A DNA stretch of 64,000 bases from Chitinophagaceae bacterium (GTDB taxonomy: Bacteria > Bacteroidota > Bacteroidia > Chitinophagales > Chitinophagaceae). The notes beneath the pieces were generated by a model. That model did no database searches and was not told where the DNA came from. It saw only the letters and a program-made list of their open reading frames with translations. The stretch's first letter is position 1; each line of letters begins with the position of its first letter. A program made the position numbers and the translations under genes. This document shows, one piece after another, positions 1 through 7,357 of this stretch. The stretch covers positions 1-64,000 of the forward strand of contig JAEUVO010000049.1 of the NCBI GenBank assembly GCA_016786885.1, given 5' to 3'.

Positions 1-140
1 TAAAACAACAATTTCCGGGATTACCCAACCTTAATTGGGTTGCACTGAGGTTGCTTGAAGGTGACCAGGGAATGATTGATGCGGTAAATTCCGGTGAGCT
101 GGGTACACTAAGCCCTTCACTTATACCTTCAGATATATAG
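1..140 (+). CDS. feoB: FeoB small GTPase domain protein, 3' end only (partial)
   Basis: Only the last 45 codons are in the window, read in the frame starting at base 3 and ending at TAG 138-140. The visible protein includes NWVALRLLEGDQGMIDAV. This matches the helical segment that follows the G domain in FeoB ferrous iron transporters, where a W-x-A-L-x-LLEGD pattern is typical. The GTPase motifs themselves lie outside the window. The permease half begins 17 bases later in another frame, so the transporter is made as two polypeptides. The G protein would act on the cytoplasmic face and control the neighbouring pore. The call rests on this short motif plus the downstream gene. Confidence 0.72.
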   Translation, partial: KQQFPGLPNLNWVALRLLEGDQGMIDAVNSGELGTLSPSLIPSDI

Positions 141-157
141 ATGATAAATTATTGAAC

Positions 158-1591
158 ATGGAAAAAAAGGAAAAAGTTTCAGCTGAAGAAATATTATCAC
201 TGGCCAATACATTACGCTGGGATCTTGGTATGAACCTGCATGATACCGTAACTGAATCAATTTATGAAGGGGCATCAAAAATTGCAAAAAAAACTGTTCG
301 TGTAAAGGATGAAAAATCTTCTGTCAACTGGGACTTAAAAATCGATAAAGTCGTAACCAGTAAATGGCTCGGCTTTCCCATTATGTTTTTTTTGCTTGCA
401 TTGGTTTTTTGGATCACAGTGGCTGCAGCTAATATCCCTTCGGGATGGATTGCTTCCTTGCTGATCGACACTCTTCACCCTATATTAAAAAATGGAGCTG
501 CAGCAATCGGTTTTCCATGGTGGTTGAGTGGTGTGCTCATAGATGGGGCCTACTTATCGGTTGCCTGGGTAGTGTCTGTAATGCTGCCTCCGATGGCTAT
601 CTTTTTCCCCATGTTTACCTTACTCGAAGATTTTGGTTACCTGCCGCGGGTAGCATTTAATATGGACAGTCTTTTCAGAAAAGCCGGTGCACATGGCAAG
701 CAGGCACTCACCATGAGCATGGGATTTGGATGCAATGCTGCCGGTGTTGTTGCAACAAGGGTAATTGACAGCCCCAGGGAAAGATTGATTGCTATTATTA
801 CCAATAATTTTTCCTTGTGTAATGGACGCTGGCCTACACAGATTTTGATTGCCACGATTTTTATTGGCGGATTAGTTTCATCCAGATGGGCAGGTATTGT
901 TTCTGCCGGTGCTGTAGTGGGAGTAGCGGTATTGGGTATTTTTTTCAGTCTTGTTGTATCCTGGGCATTGAGCAGGTCAGTACTGAAAGGAGAGGCTTCT
1001 GCTTTCAGTCTTGAATTACCACCTTATCGTCCTCCACGGATTCTGCAAACCTTGTACACTTCACTCATTGACCGGACCATTTTTGTTTTGTGGAGGGCTG
1101 TTGTGTTTGCATTACCTGCCGGAATTCTGATATGGCTGGTAGCCAATATCCATATAGGGCAATTAAGTTTGGCCGAATGGTTTATTAACTGGTCAGGCCC
1201 GTTTGCAATGCTATTTGGTTTGAATGGTGTTATCCTGCTGGCCTATATCATTGCTATTCCGGCAAATGAAATTGTTATTCCAACAGTTTTAATGCTTACT
1301 GTCATCAGTTCGGGTATTGCAGGTGTGGGTGCCGGCGATGGGGTAATGTTTGAGCTGGATTCCATTGCTGATACAGAGAGAGTATTGAGAGCTGGGGGCT
1401 GGACATTGCTTACAGGAATCAACCTGATGCTATTTAGTCTCTTACATAATCCCTGTTCTACTACCATTTATACTATTTACAAAGAAACAAAGAGTGTAAA
1501 ATGGACAATGATCTCCACTTTTTTGCCAATAGTAATGGGTTTTGCTATTTGTTTTTTCACCACACAGGTATGGAGATTATTGGTGAAATAA
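158..1591 (+). CDS. feoB: FeoB permease (gate) half, split ferrous iron transporter
   Basis: This 477-residue polytopic inner-membrane protein corresponds to the C-terminal membrane part of FeoB, which imports Fe2+ (some family members import Mn2+). The N-terminus (about 1-70) looks like the end of the GDI-like helical domain. Membrane segments follow. LLEDFGYLPRVAFNMD (about 155-170) and GFGCNAAGVVATR (about 189-201) match the first Gate motif. NNFSLCNGRWP (about 216-226) stands where FeoB has its second cysteine motif, and HNPCSTTIYTIYKE near the C-terminus matches the last Gate block. I chose ATG 158 rather than TTG 152. The G domain is encoded by the preceding gene in a different frame. 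The ORF ends immediately against the convergent gene at 1592. Metal specificity cannot be read from the sequence. Confidence 0.85.
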   Translation: MEKKEKVSAEEILSLANTLRWDLGMNLHDTVTESIYEGASKIAKKTVRVKDEKSSVNWDLKIDKVVTSKWLGFPIMFFLLALVFWITVAAANIPSGWIASLLIDTLHPILKNGAAAIGFPWWLSGVLIDGAYLSVAWVVSVMLPPMAIFFPMFTLLEDFGYLPRVAFNMDSLFRKAGAHGKQALTMSMGFGCNAAGVVATRVIDSPRERLIAIITNNFSLCNGRWPTQILIATIFIGGLVSSRWAGIVSAGAVVGVAVLGIFFSLVVSWALSRSVLKGEASAFSLELPPYRPPRILQTLYTSLIDRTIFVLWRAVVFALPAGILIWLVANIHIGQLSLAEWFINWSGPFAMLFGLNGVILLAYIIAIPANEIVIPTVLMLTVISSGIAGVGAGDGVMFELDSIADTERVLRAGGWTLLTGINLMLFSLLHNPCSTTIYTIYKETKSVKWTMISTFLPIVMGFAICFFTTQVWRLLVK

Positions 1592-2377
1592 TCATTGCTT
1601 GGTTTTCTTTTTTGTGCTGAAACGAAACGAATAACCAACAGCCACATAATGATCAACTGCTTCTTCGCTCAAACCGAAGCCTGCGGAAAAATCAATCTTG
1701 GAATCAGGAGAAAAATAGTAAGCCAAACCACCATCAACTGCATGCTGCGGTTTTTCATTTTTCCTTACCGATCCAAATGCTTCGACATATCCATACCATT
1801 TTTTTCCGATATTAAACCCCGGAGCAAATGTATAGATCCAGTACGGGGTATTATTTTCGCCATCCCATTCAGCGCCCAGGTTGTAGCCAAGACCAATATT
1901 TTCTGTTAGTGTATTCTGCATTACAAACCGAAAATTCGGCGCCCATTTGGCGGAATGAAATTTTTTACTCGCAATTTTTGGGGCAGCAATATGAAAGATG
2001 AGTGATGTTTTTGGAAGCAATCCTTTTTCTTCAGCTAAAGCCAGTTTGCCACCCAACTGCACCGGTAGCAGACCACTGATAAGATCATTACCCGTTGGTA
2101 TAAGTAATGCAGTTTCTGAACTTATTATCTCCGTTATAAGCCTGAACTCAAATTTTTTTGAAATGCCATATTTCCATAAAGCGGTTGGATGAACCAATGT
2201 CCGGAGGCCCTGTGCCCTTTCGTAATTAAAACCGATCTCACCCTGGATATAATTTAGTTTTGTCAGAAAAGGAGATTCAGTCTGGTCGGGACGGTCTGTT
2301 TCCATGCGACCTTCCTGCTGAGCCAGTAAGCTGAAGCAGTAAAGGTTTATTAGTGCAAGCAGAATATTTTTCCTCAT
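1592..2377 (-). CDS. Exported outer-membrane-type beta protein (Phenol_MetA_deg-like)
   Basis: A 261-residue exported protein with a signal peptide (MRKNILLALINLYCFSLLAQ). METDRPDQTESP follows directly, a motif frequent at the mature N-terminus of Bacteroidota proteins annotated as transporters of the MetA-pathway phenol-degradation-like family. The rest alternates short aromatic and polar strands and ends in YSFRFSTKKKTKQ, consistent with a small outer-membrane beta-barrel. An upstream in-frame ATG at 2509 would add 44 residues without a signal peptide and overlap tex, so I chose ATG 2377. It is convergent with the FeoB permease with no bases between them. The substrate is unknown. Confidence 0.65.
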   Translation of the reverse strand: MRKNILLALINLYCFSLLAQQEGRMETDRPDQTESPFLTKLNYIQGEIGFNYERAQGLRTLVHPTALWKYGISKKFEFRLITEIISSETALLIPTGNDLISGLLPVQLGGKLALAEEKGLLPKTSLIFHIAAPKIASKKFHSAKWAPNFRFVMQNTLTENIGLGYNLGAEWDGENNTPYWIYTFAPGFNIGKKWYGYVEAFGSVRKNEKPQHAVDGGLAYYFSPDSKIDFSAGFGLSEEAVDHYVAVGYSFRFSTKKKTKQ

Positions 2378-2446
2378 ACAGTCAATTACTTTCCAAAATA
2401 GACAGTCTGTGCATAAAAACAAATTTTTTTCTTCGGATGCTGCCGT

Positions 2447-2454
2447 TAGATTTG
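2447..2454 (+). promoter_or_regulatory. Candidate -7 box (TAGATTTG) for tex
   Basis: TAGATTTG fits the Bacteroidota sigma-A -7 consensus TAnnTTTG and lies 20 bases before the tex ATG. No clear -33 TTTG is seen at normal spacing. Confidence 0.4.
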
Positions 2455-2474
2455 CTCCCCCAAACAAATGACCT

Positions 2475-4733
2475 ATGGAACTAAAGTATTCGCAACATAT
2501 AGCCGGCACTCTTAATCTTTCGTTGAAACAGATCAGCAGTATTTATGAACTGCACAGCGAAGGCTCGACAATCCCCTTTATTGCCCGGTATAGAAAGGAG
2601 GCCACAGGGAATCTTGACGAGGTGGCTATTGCAAATGTGATAGAGCAGATCAAATACTTCAATGAACTCGAAAAGAGAAAGGAAACCGTTATCAAGACAA
2701 TTGAGGAAACTGGTAAGATGACACCAGAGTTGAAGAAAAGAGTTGAAGATTGTATAAATGCAACCGAACTGGAAGATATTTACCTGCCATATAAACCTAA
2801 GCGGAAAACAAAGGCTTCGGTTGCTATTGAAAAGGGACTGGAGCCATTGGCAAAACTATTGTTTGAACAAGGGCAGGAGAATCCGGAAGCGGAAGCAGCC
2901 AAATTTATTACTGAACAGGTAAAAGACGCTGCTGAAGCTTTACAGGGAGCAAGAGATATTATGGCAGAATGGATCGCAGAGAATGAACAGGCGAGAAATA
3001 TTGTCCGCAAACTGTTTACAGAAGAAGCTACTGTTTCTTCCAGGGTACTTACTACAAAGAAAGAAGAAGCAGATGCGCAGAAATACAGGGATTACTTTGA
3101 ATTCAAAGAACCACTGGCACAAAGCCCCTCTCACCGTATACTGGCTATTCGGCGTGGTGAAAAGGAAGGATTCCTTATCATGACCATCAATATTGAAAAG
3201 GAGACAGCACATGCGGAACTGAAAAGAGTTTTTTTGAAATTGCCTGGTCTTGCTGCTAAACAGGTTGAATTAGCCGTTGAAGATTCTTATAACCGTTTAT
3301 TGCAATCATCCATCGAGACAGAATTCCGGATGGCGAGCAAAACAAAAGCTGATGAGGAAGCTATCAGGGTGTTTGCAGAAAACCTTCGTCAATTGCTGCT
3401 GGCATCACCATTGGGACATAAAAGGGTAATGGCGATTGATCCCGGTTTCAGAACAGGATGTAAAGTGGTTTGTTTAGATGAACATGGTACTTTCTTAAAG
3501 TACAACACCATATTTCCGCATGCTCCTCAAAATGACTGGAACGGCGCCACACAAACGATCAAAGAACTGGTAGCGAAATATGATATTGAAGCGATCGGAT
3601 ATGGCAACGGCACAGCCAGTAAAGAAACGGAGCAATTGGTAAGGGGAATAGATTTTGGCAAACCTGTTTCCGTATTCATGGTGAATGAAAGCGGAGCATC
3701 TATCTATTCAGCCAGCGAAGTGGCAAGAGAAGAATTTCCGGCTGAAGATGTAACGGTTCGTGGGGCGATCAGTATCGGCAGACGTTTATTAGATCCATTA
3801 AGTGAATTAGTAAAGATAGATGCTAAGAGTATCGGGGTAGGGCAGTACCAGCATGATGTGAACCAGAACCGTTTGAAAGAAGCCCTTGACCAGGTAGTGG
3901 AAAGCTGTGTGAACTTTGTGGGAGTGGATGTGAATACAGCCAGTAAACATTTGCTGATGTATGTATCCGGTTTAAGTGCGACAGTGGCGAAGAATGTGGT
4001 GGAATACAGAACAAAGAATGGCGGCTTTAAAAGCCGTGATGAATTGAAAAAAGTTTCCATGCTGGGGCCAAAAGCATTTGAACAATGTGCAGGCTTCTTA
4101 CGTATCATTAACGCAGCAAATCCATTGGATAATTCAGCTGTGCACCCGGAAAGTTATCATGTGGTGGAAGCTATGGCGGCTAAAGCAAACAGTACTGTTC
4201 CTGAACTGATCAAAAATCCCGAGATACGGAAGCAGATAAAGGCGAAAGATTTCATAACGGAAACGATTGGCCAGTTTACCATTGAGGATATTCTGAAAGA
4301 ACTGGAAAAACCGGGAAGGGATCCCCGTTCACCGATTGAGGAATTTCGTTTTGCTGAAGGAGTGAGTACGATGGAAGATTTGAAACCCGGAATGAAAGTA
4401 CCCGGCATTGTTACCAACATCACCAACTTCGGTGCTTTTGTGGATGTGGGAGTGAAGCAGGACGGACTGGTGCATATATCTCATTTGGCCAATCGATATA
4501 TCAGTGATCCCAATGAGGCCGTAAAGCTTGGGCAAAAAGTGATGGCTACTGTGCTGGAAGTAGATATTGCGAGGAAGAGAATTGCCTTATCGTTGAAAGA
4601 AGGAGGAGGAAAAGCGGAAGTACAAAGTACGAAACCGGAAGTAAAGGGGCAAAAGCCTTTTGCAAAGAAGCAAGAAGTATTGAATCCATTCCAGGCGAAA
4701 TTGGCGGAGCTAAAGAAAAATTTTAAGGACTAA
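2475..4733 (+). CDS. tex: Tex family RNA-binding transcription accessory protein
   Basis: This 752-residue protein has the full Tex architecture. A helical N-terminal region contains GSTIPFIARYRKEATG (about 29-45). A YqgF/RNase H-like fold starts near MAIDPGFRTGCK (about 318-330). Helix-hairpin-helix segments lie around 490-560. An S1 domain runs from about 640 to 712 (NITNFGAFVDVGVKQDGLVH...). A Lys/Pro-rich tail follows. Tex binds nucleic acid and influences transcription and RNA processing in the cytoplasm. The length is close to the usual 720-780. It is transcribed alone, divergently from the gene at 1592-2377. Its ATG is fixed by the family N-terminus and the -7 box at 2447. Confidence 0.95.
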   Translation: MELKYSQHIAGTLNLSLKQISSIYELHSEGSTIPFIARYRKEATGNLDEVAIANVIEQIKYFNELEKRKETVIKTIEETGKMTPELKKRVEDCINATELEDIYLPYKPKRKTKASVAIEKGLEPLAKLLFEQGQENPEAEAAKFITEQVKDAAEALQGARDIMAEWIAENEQARNIVRKLFTEEATVSSRVLTTKKEEADAQKYRDYFEFKEPLAQSPSHRILAIRRGEKEGFLIMTINIEKETAHAELKRVFLKLPGLAAKQVELAVEDSYNRLLQSSIETEFRMASKTKADEEAIRVFAENLRQLLLASPLGHKRVMAIDPGFRTGCKVVCLDEHGTFLKYNTIFPHAPQNDWNGATQTIKELVAKYDIEAIGYGNGTASKETEQLVRGIDFGKPVSVFMVNESGASIYSASEVAREEFPAEDVTVRGAISIGRRLLDPLSELVKIDAKSIGVGQYQHDVNQNRLKEALDQVVESCVNFVGVDVNTASKHLLMYVSGLSATVAKNVVEYRTKNGGFKSRDELKKVSMLGPKAFEQCAGFLRIINAANPLDNSAVHPESYHVVEAMAAKANSTVPELIKNPEIRKQIKAKDFITETIGQFTIEDILKELEKPGRDPRSPIEEFRFAEGVSTMEDLKPGMKVPGIVTNITNFGAFVDVGVKQDGLVHISHLANRYISDPNEAVKLGQKVMATVLEVDIARKRIALSLKEGGGKAEVQSTKPEVKGQKPFAKKQEVLNPFQAKLAELKKNFKD

Positions 4734-4767
4734 TTGTTATACTTTTAGTAACACAGTTTGCCAAAAC

Positions 4768-5313
4768 ATGCTCGTACTGAATTTTACATCCTTTCCGCAG
4801 TTGACAACTGAACATCTTTTGCTCAGGCGGCTGAGTGAAGCAGATGCTCATGACCTTTTGATGCTCCGTTCCAACGAACAGGTAAATCAATTTCTTGACC
4901 GTCCTGCTTGTATTGATTTGGAAGCTGCGAAAAATTTTATTGCAAAAATTGAAAAGGGAATTATTAATAAGCAATCACTCTATTGGGTCATTACACTGAA
5001 AGGGAACGATAAACTTGTCGGCACCATCTGTCTCTGGAATTTTGATGCGGATAAAATGCAGGCCGAAGTGGGTTTTGAGTTATTTCCCGGGTTCCAGGGA
5101 AAGGGGATCATGAGAGAGGCTTTATCCGGAGTACTTGCTTTTGGATTTAAAGAGCTGCATTTAAAAACAATTACCGCCTTGACGAATCCCGGTAACCTGC
5201 CGTCCATTAAATTATTAGAAAAGGCAGACTTCCTGGCTGATAGTAATAATACAATGGTGACTAAGGAAGATGCAGAAGGGCTATTGGTATTCTATACTAA
5301 TTATAACATATAA
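4768..5313 (+). CDS. GNAT N-acetyltransferase (RimJ/RimL-like)
   Basis: A 181-residue acetyltransferase of the GNAT fold that transfers acetyl from acetyl-CoA to an unknown amine. The start TTEHLLLRRLSEADA is typical of the RimJ/RimL-type subgroup. GFELFPGFQGKGIMREAL (about 102-119) is the acetyl-CoA pyrophosphate loop (Q/R-x-x-G-x-G). NPGNLPSIKLLEKADF (about 140-155) is the late motif B region. The stop codon TAA 5311-5313 coincides with the outer end of a long inverted repeat, so the next element was apparently inserted exactly at the end of this gene. The substrate cannot be predicted. Confidence 0.85.
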   Translation: MLVLNFTSFPQLTTEHLLLRRLSEADAHDLLMLRSNEQVNQFLDRPACIDLEAAKNFIAKIEKGIINKQSLYWVITLKGNDKLVGTICLWNFDADKMQAEVGFELFPGFQGKGIMREALSGVLAFGFKELHLKTITALTNPGNLPSIKLLEKADFLADSNNTMVTKEDAEGLLVFYTNYNI

Positions 5314-5500
5314 CGTTCCAGTATTGCTGCAGGTGAGATATTTTATAGCTATCATCCCTGAACTTCGGCTTGGTTTTGTTTTGCTGATGAAGTTATGAAC
5401 TTTTGCTGGGCTTTATTCATCGAGCCGAAACTACTGTGCAATAGCAAACTAAAGTTGATTGGTTTTCCGTCGAGCCCTACTTGCAGCAATACTTTTGTTA
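5311..5500. repeat. Large nested inverted repeat, attC-like site
   Basis: The outer arms at 5311-5334 and 5479-5500 are reverse complements: TAAC, a short mismatch, then AGTATTGCTGC and RGT. Inside are nested stems TTCGGCT 5364-5370 with AGCCGAA 5423-5429, and GATGAA 5386-5391 with TTCATC 5416-5421. A small AAGTT/AACTT hairpin forms the tip. Ends of the form TAAC...GTTA, bulged nested stems and position 3' of a single gene (on the minus strand) resemble an integron attC site. At 190 bp it is longer than usual attC sites, and no integrase is in the window. The last 17 codons of the minus-strand gene lie inside it. Confidence 0.6.
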
Positions 5501-6384
5501 GCAGCTGGGCTTCTATCGTTAAACAGGTTTACCAAAAACATAGAAACCAAACCAATTCCCAGGCTTATGAGGATTGAATAAATAAACATTTTTTTTCCGT
5601 TCTCGTATAAGTCACTAATTGTCCCGCTTTTTCTCACAAAAATTGTAGGCTTACGACTATGGTCAAATGAACTATTACGGTCGGCTGCTTCTGTAAAGTA
5701 AGTCGCTTCGTCTGTATTTGAAATTTTTTCAAAGTAGTCTGCATTATAAAAGTCGTAGTCATCATATTCTTTAGCTGATTTCTCGTTAAAATCTTCAATT
5801 TTAGGTTCTTGTTCTTTCTTACTAAAGAAGCCATTATGCATAGACGTAGTGAAACATACACCGTAACCAATTGTTGTTACCGTGTCACTATTTTTTGCAA
5901 TTGTGTCGTCATGCATTGGAACAATATAGTAGTTTGATACGTTCAAGGTTGTCCCGTTTTTGCCACTTGTATGTTTCTCCCTAATGATGAAGTAATCGTC
6001 TGGCTCAACTGTAAACGCTTTTATCTTAAAAAAACGTTCTGATGGATGTTTGAATACATCACTTGGTCTGTCAATTGTAACGACACCATAGCTAATGTCC
6101 TTAAAATACCCTTGTGAAAATGCAATTGGTGTCCACATGCTGAAGGGAATAATGAACCACAATAAAAAGTCAGCACCTTTTTCTGTGTAATTCAGTTCTT
6201 TTACTAAAGGTCGAAGATAGATATAGGTTATTACAGCACATACTAAAGCAGGTATCCAAAAGTTTAAATAGTTCTCATTAATTCCTGTGTCGAAACGTGT
6301 CGACAAAAACCAATTGAGAAAAGTGTAGGTTACAAAAGTTAAAATAAAAACAGTCAGATATTTCTTTAAAAGTGCTTTAAACAT
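5449..6384 (-). CDS. Cassette-borne membrane protein of unknown function
   Basis: I do not recognise the family. It encodes about 311 residues if started at ATG 6384. An ATG at 6405 also exists but sits in the cassette boundary sequence. Three hydrophobic segments lie near the N-terminus (about 9-27, 40-58, 72-90). A soluble, Asp/Tyr/Lys-rich stretch follows, then one hydrophobic segment at about 265-288, and a basic tail. The tail ANKSIAASRARRKTNQL is encoded entirely inside the downstream inverted repeat, so it is probably acquired sequence rather than ancestral protein. The gene is visibly more AT-rich than its neighbours and has no operon partner, consistent with horizontal arrival. Product and role are unknown. 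Confidence 0.6.
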   Translation of the reverse strand: MFKALLKKYLTVFILTFVTYTFLNWFLSTRFDTGINENYLNFWIPALVCAVITYIYLRPLVKELNYTEKGADFLLWFIIPFSMWTPIAFSQGYFKDISYGVVTIDRPSDVFKHPSERFFKIKAFTVEPDDYFIIREKHTSGKNGTTLNVSNYYIVPMHDDTIAKNSDTVTTIGYGVCFTTSMHNGFFSKKEQEPKIEDFNEKSAKEYDDYDFYNADYFEKISNTDEATYFTEAADRNSSFDHSRKPTIFVRKSGTISDLYENGKKMFIYSILISLGIGLVSMFLVNLFNDRSPAANKSIAASRARRKTNQL

Positions 6385-6499
6385 AGTGTAGTGTCGAAAT
6401 AGCATTGCTGCTAACTCATAAATTTATGATACAAGGCGAAGTCTTCAAAAAAATAGGCCTTGGAAATCAACTGTTTGCTATTATACTTTTTTGTAACTG

Positions 6500-6519
6500 T
6501 CTGCCATGCCTTCGGCAGA
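6500..6519. repeat. Short hairpin TCTGCC/GGCAGA with trailing GGCAGGCAGG
   Basis: TCTGCC 6500-6505 pairs with GGCAGA 6514-6519, and further GGCAGGCAGG copies follow to about 6535. It lies between the CTAAC at 6411 and a GTTAGGT at 6541-6547 that matches the GTTRRRY integron core. It may belong to a second recombination site or be a dispersed extragenic palindrome. Confidence 0.4.
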
Positions 6520-6555
6520 TAAACCGGCAGGCAGGTTGTCGTTAGGTCAATCCAA

Positions 6556-6876
6556 TCAAATGTTCCTGTAATCCTCTCTCACCGGGTTAAATACATCAAT
6601 CACTTTGCAATCAGTTACCGCCACAGCGCCATGCGGCACATTGGAAGGAATGACATAATACATACCAGCTGTCAGCTTACATTCCTTTCCGTCAATGGTC
6701 ATATCTAATTGCCCTTCGAGTATATAAGTGATCTGCTCATGCGGATGATGATGCTGGGGCAAATTACTTCCGGCCTTTATTTCTACTAAACCAAATGTCA
6801 TATTAGTGCCGTGAGCATAATAGCCCGTAAGGCCGGGTGCTAATTCTTTGGGAGGCAGGGATTTGATCTGATCCAT
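6556..6876 (-). CDS. Small single-domain cupin protein
   Basis: A 106-residue single cupin. HHHPHEQITYILEGQ (about 42-56) is the first cupin motif with the metal-binding His/His/Glu, and PSNVPHGAVA (about 77-86) supplies the second-motif His. Such proteins bind a divalent metal and often a small ligand; the reaction is unknown. It is the last gene of a same-strand run that includes DUF2214-like, ATP-grasp-like and glutamine amidotransferase genes, so it may belong with them. A dispersed leader repeat lies just upstream at 6891-6917. Confidence 0.82.
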   Translation of the reverse strand: MDQIKSLPPKELAPGLTGYYAHGTNMTFGLVEIKAGSNLPQHHHPHEQITYILEGQLDMTIDGKECKLTAGMYYVIPSNVPHGAVAVTDCKVIDVFNPVREDYRNI

Positions 6877-6890
6877 TGTAAAAGTTTACG

Positions 6891-6917
6891 GTTTATAGTT
6901 TATGGTTTGTAGTTATA
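6891..6917. repeat. Dispersed leader repeat, copy 1
   Basis: GTTTATAGTTTATGGTTTGT and the next seven bases recur almost unchanged at 13241-13269. A reverse copy is present near 13318-13350. This copy lies 14 bases upstream of the cupin start on the minus strand. Confidence 0.6.
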
Positions 6918-7355
6918 GCCGGTACCTCTTGCAACCAATCCTGCCAGTAGCGGGATAATGGCCAGTAATATTAATTCTATCCGTATCATCCAGGTAATTT
7001 TGCCGGAAATTGGGACTACTTCATCAGCATTGCCTTTTCGTTGTTTGATAAAAAATATGGTGGGATAAATGGAAAGAATCCCTACTAAGGCAAACAAACC
7101 CAGTTTTAGGTGAAATATCCAGTTCTTAGTATAATAGGCTGCTTCTTTCCCGAACCCTCCCAGCCAGAGGGTTAAGCCGGCAGCTAATAAGGTGAGAGAG
7201 GCCAGTCCATAAACTGCATCAATTTTTGCAAGTCTCCCGATTTCTGTTCGGGTCATCCTTTCTTTAAGCAGTAAGCCTTCCGCAACAAGACTACTTACAA
7301 TGGTAAATATGCTTATGAAGTGAATATAGCGGAGAAATAGTTCAGTTGTCATCAT
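6900..7355 (-). CDS. DUF2214-like four-helix membrane protein
   Basis: A 151-residue inner-membrane protein with four hydrophobic segments (about 5-25, 48-68, 80-102, 124-145). YIHFISIFTIVSSLVAEG and a conserved pattern of charged residues between helices look like the DUF2214 family, whose function is not established. Its ATG is 3 bases from the stop of the ATP-grasp-like gene upstream, so the two are almost certainly cotranscribed. Confidence 0.72.
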   Translation of the reverse strand: MMTTELFLRYIHFISIFTIVSSLVAEGLLLKERMTRTEIGRLAKIDAVYGLASLTLLAAGLTLWLGGFGKEAAYYTKNWIFHLKLGLFALVGILSIYPTIFFIKQRKGNADEVVPISGKITWMIRIELILLAIIPLLAGLVARGTGYNYKP

Positions 7356-7357
7356 GA

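Larger units (their letters stand above)
5311..6417 (-). mobile_element. Putative solitary integron-like gene cassette 1
   Basis: A one-gene AT-rich block lies between the GNAT gene and the cupin gene. On the coding (minus) strand it opens with GAGTTAGCAGCAAT (6417-6404). It carries the gene ending at 5449 and meets GCTGCTAAC (5505-5497), the exact reverse complement of the opening GTTAGCAGC. It then runs through the long hairpin to GTTA at 5314-5311. In integron cassettes the 5' GTTRRRY and the internal RYYYAAC of the same cassette are complementary, as here. No transposase or integrase is present. The 3-base core match is good but the full 7-base consensus is imperfect. Confidence 0.5.

Noticed and set aside
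100..160. Programmed frameshift joining the two FeoB parts
   Set aside because: No slippery heptamer lies before the TAG; separate translation from ATG 158 is simpler.
5311..6417. Insertion sequence with terminal inverted repeats
   Set aside because: The gene inside has no transposase motifs and no target-site duplication is visible.
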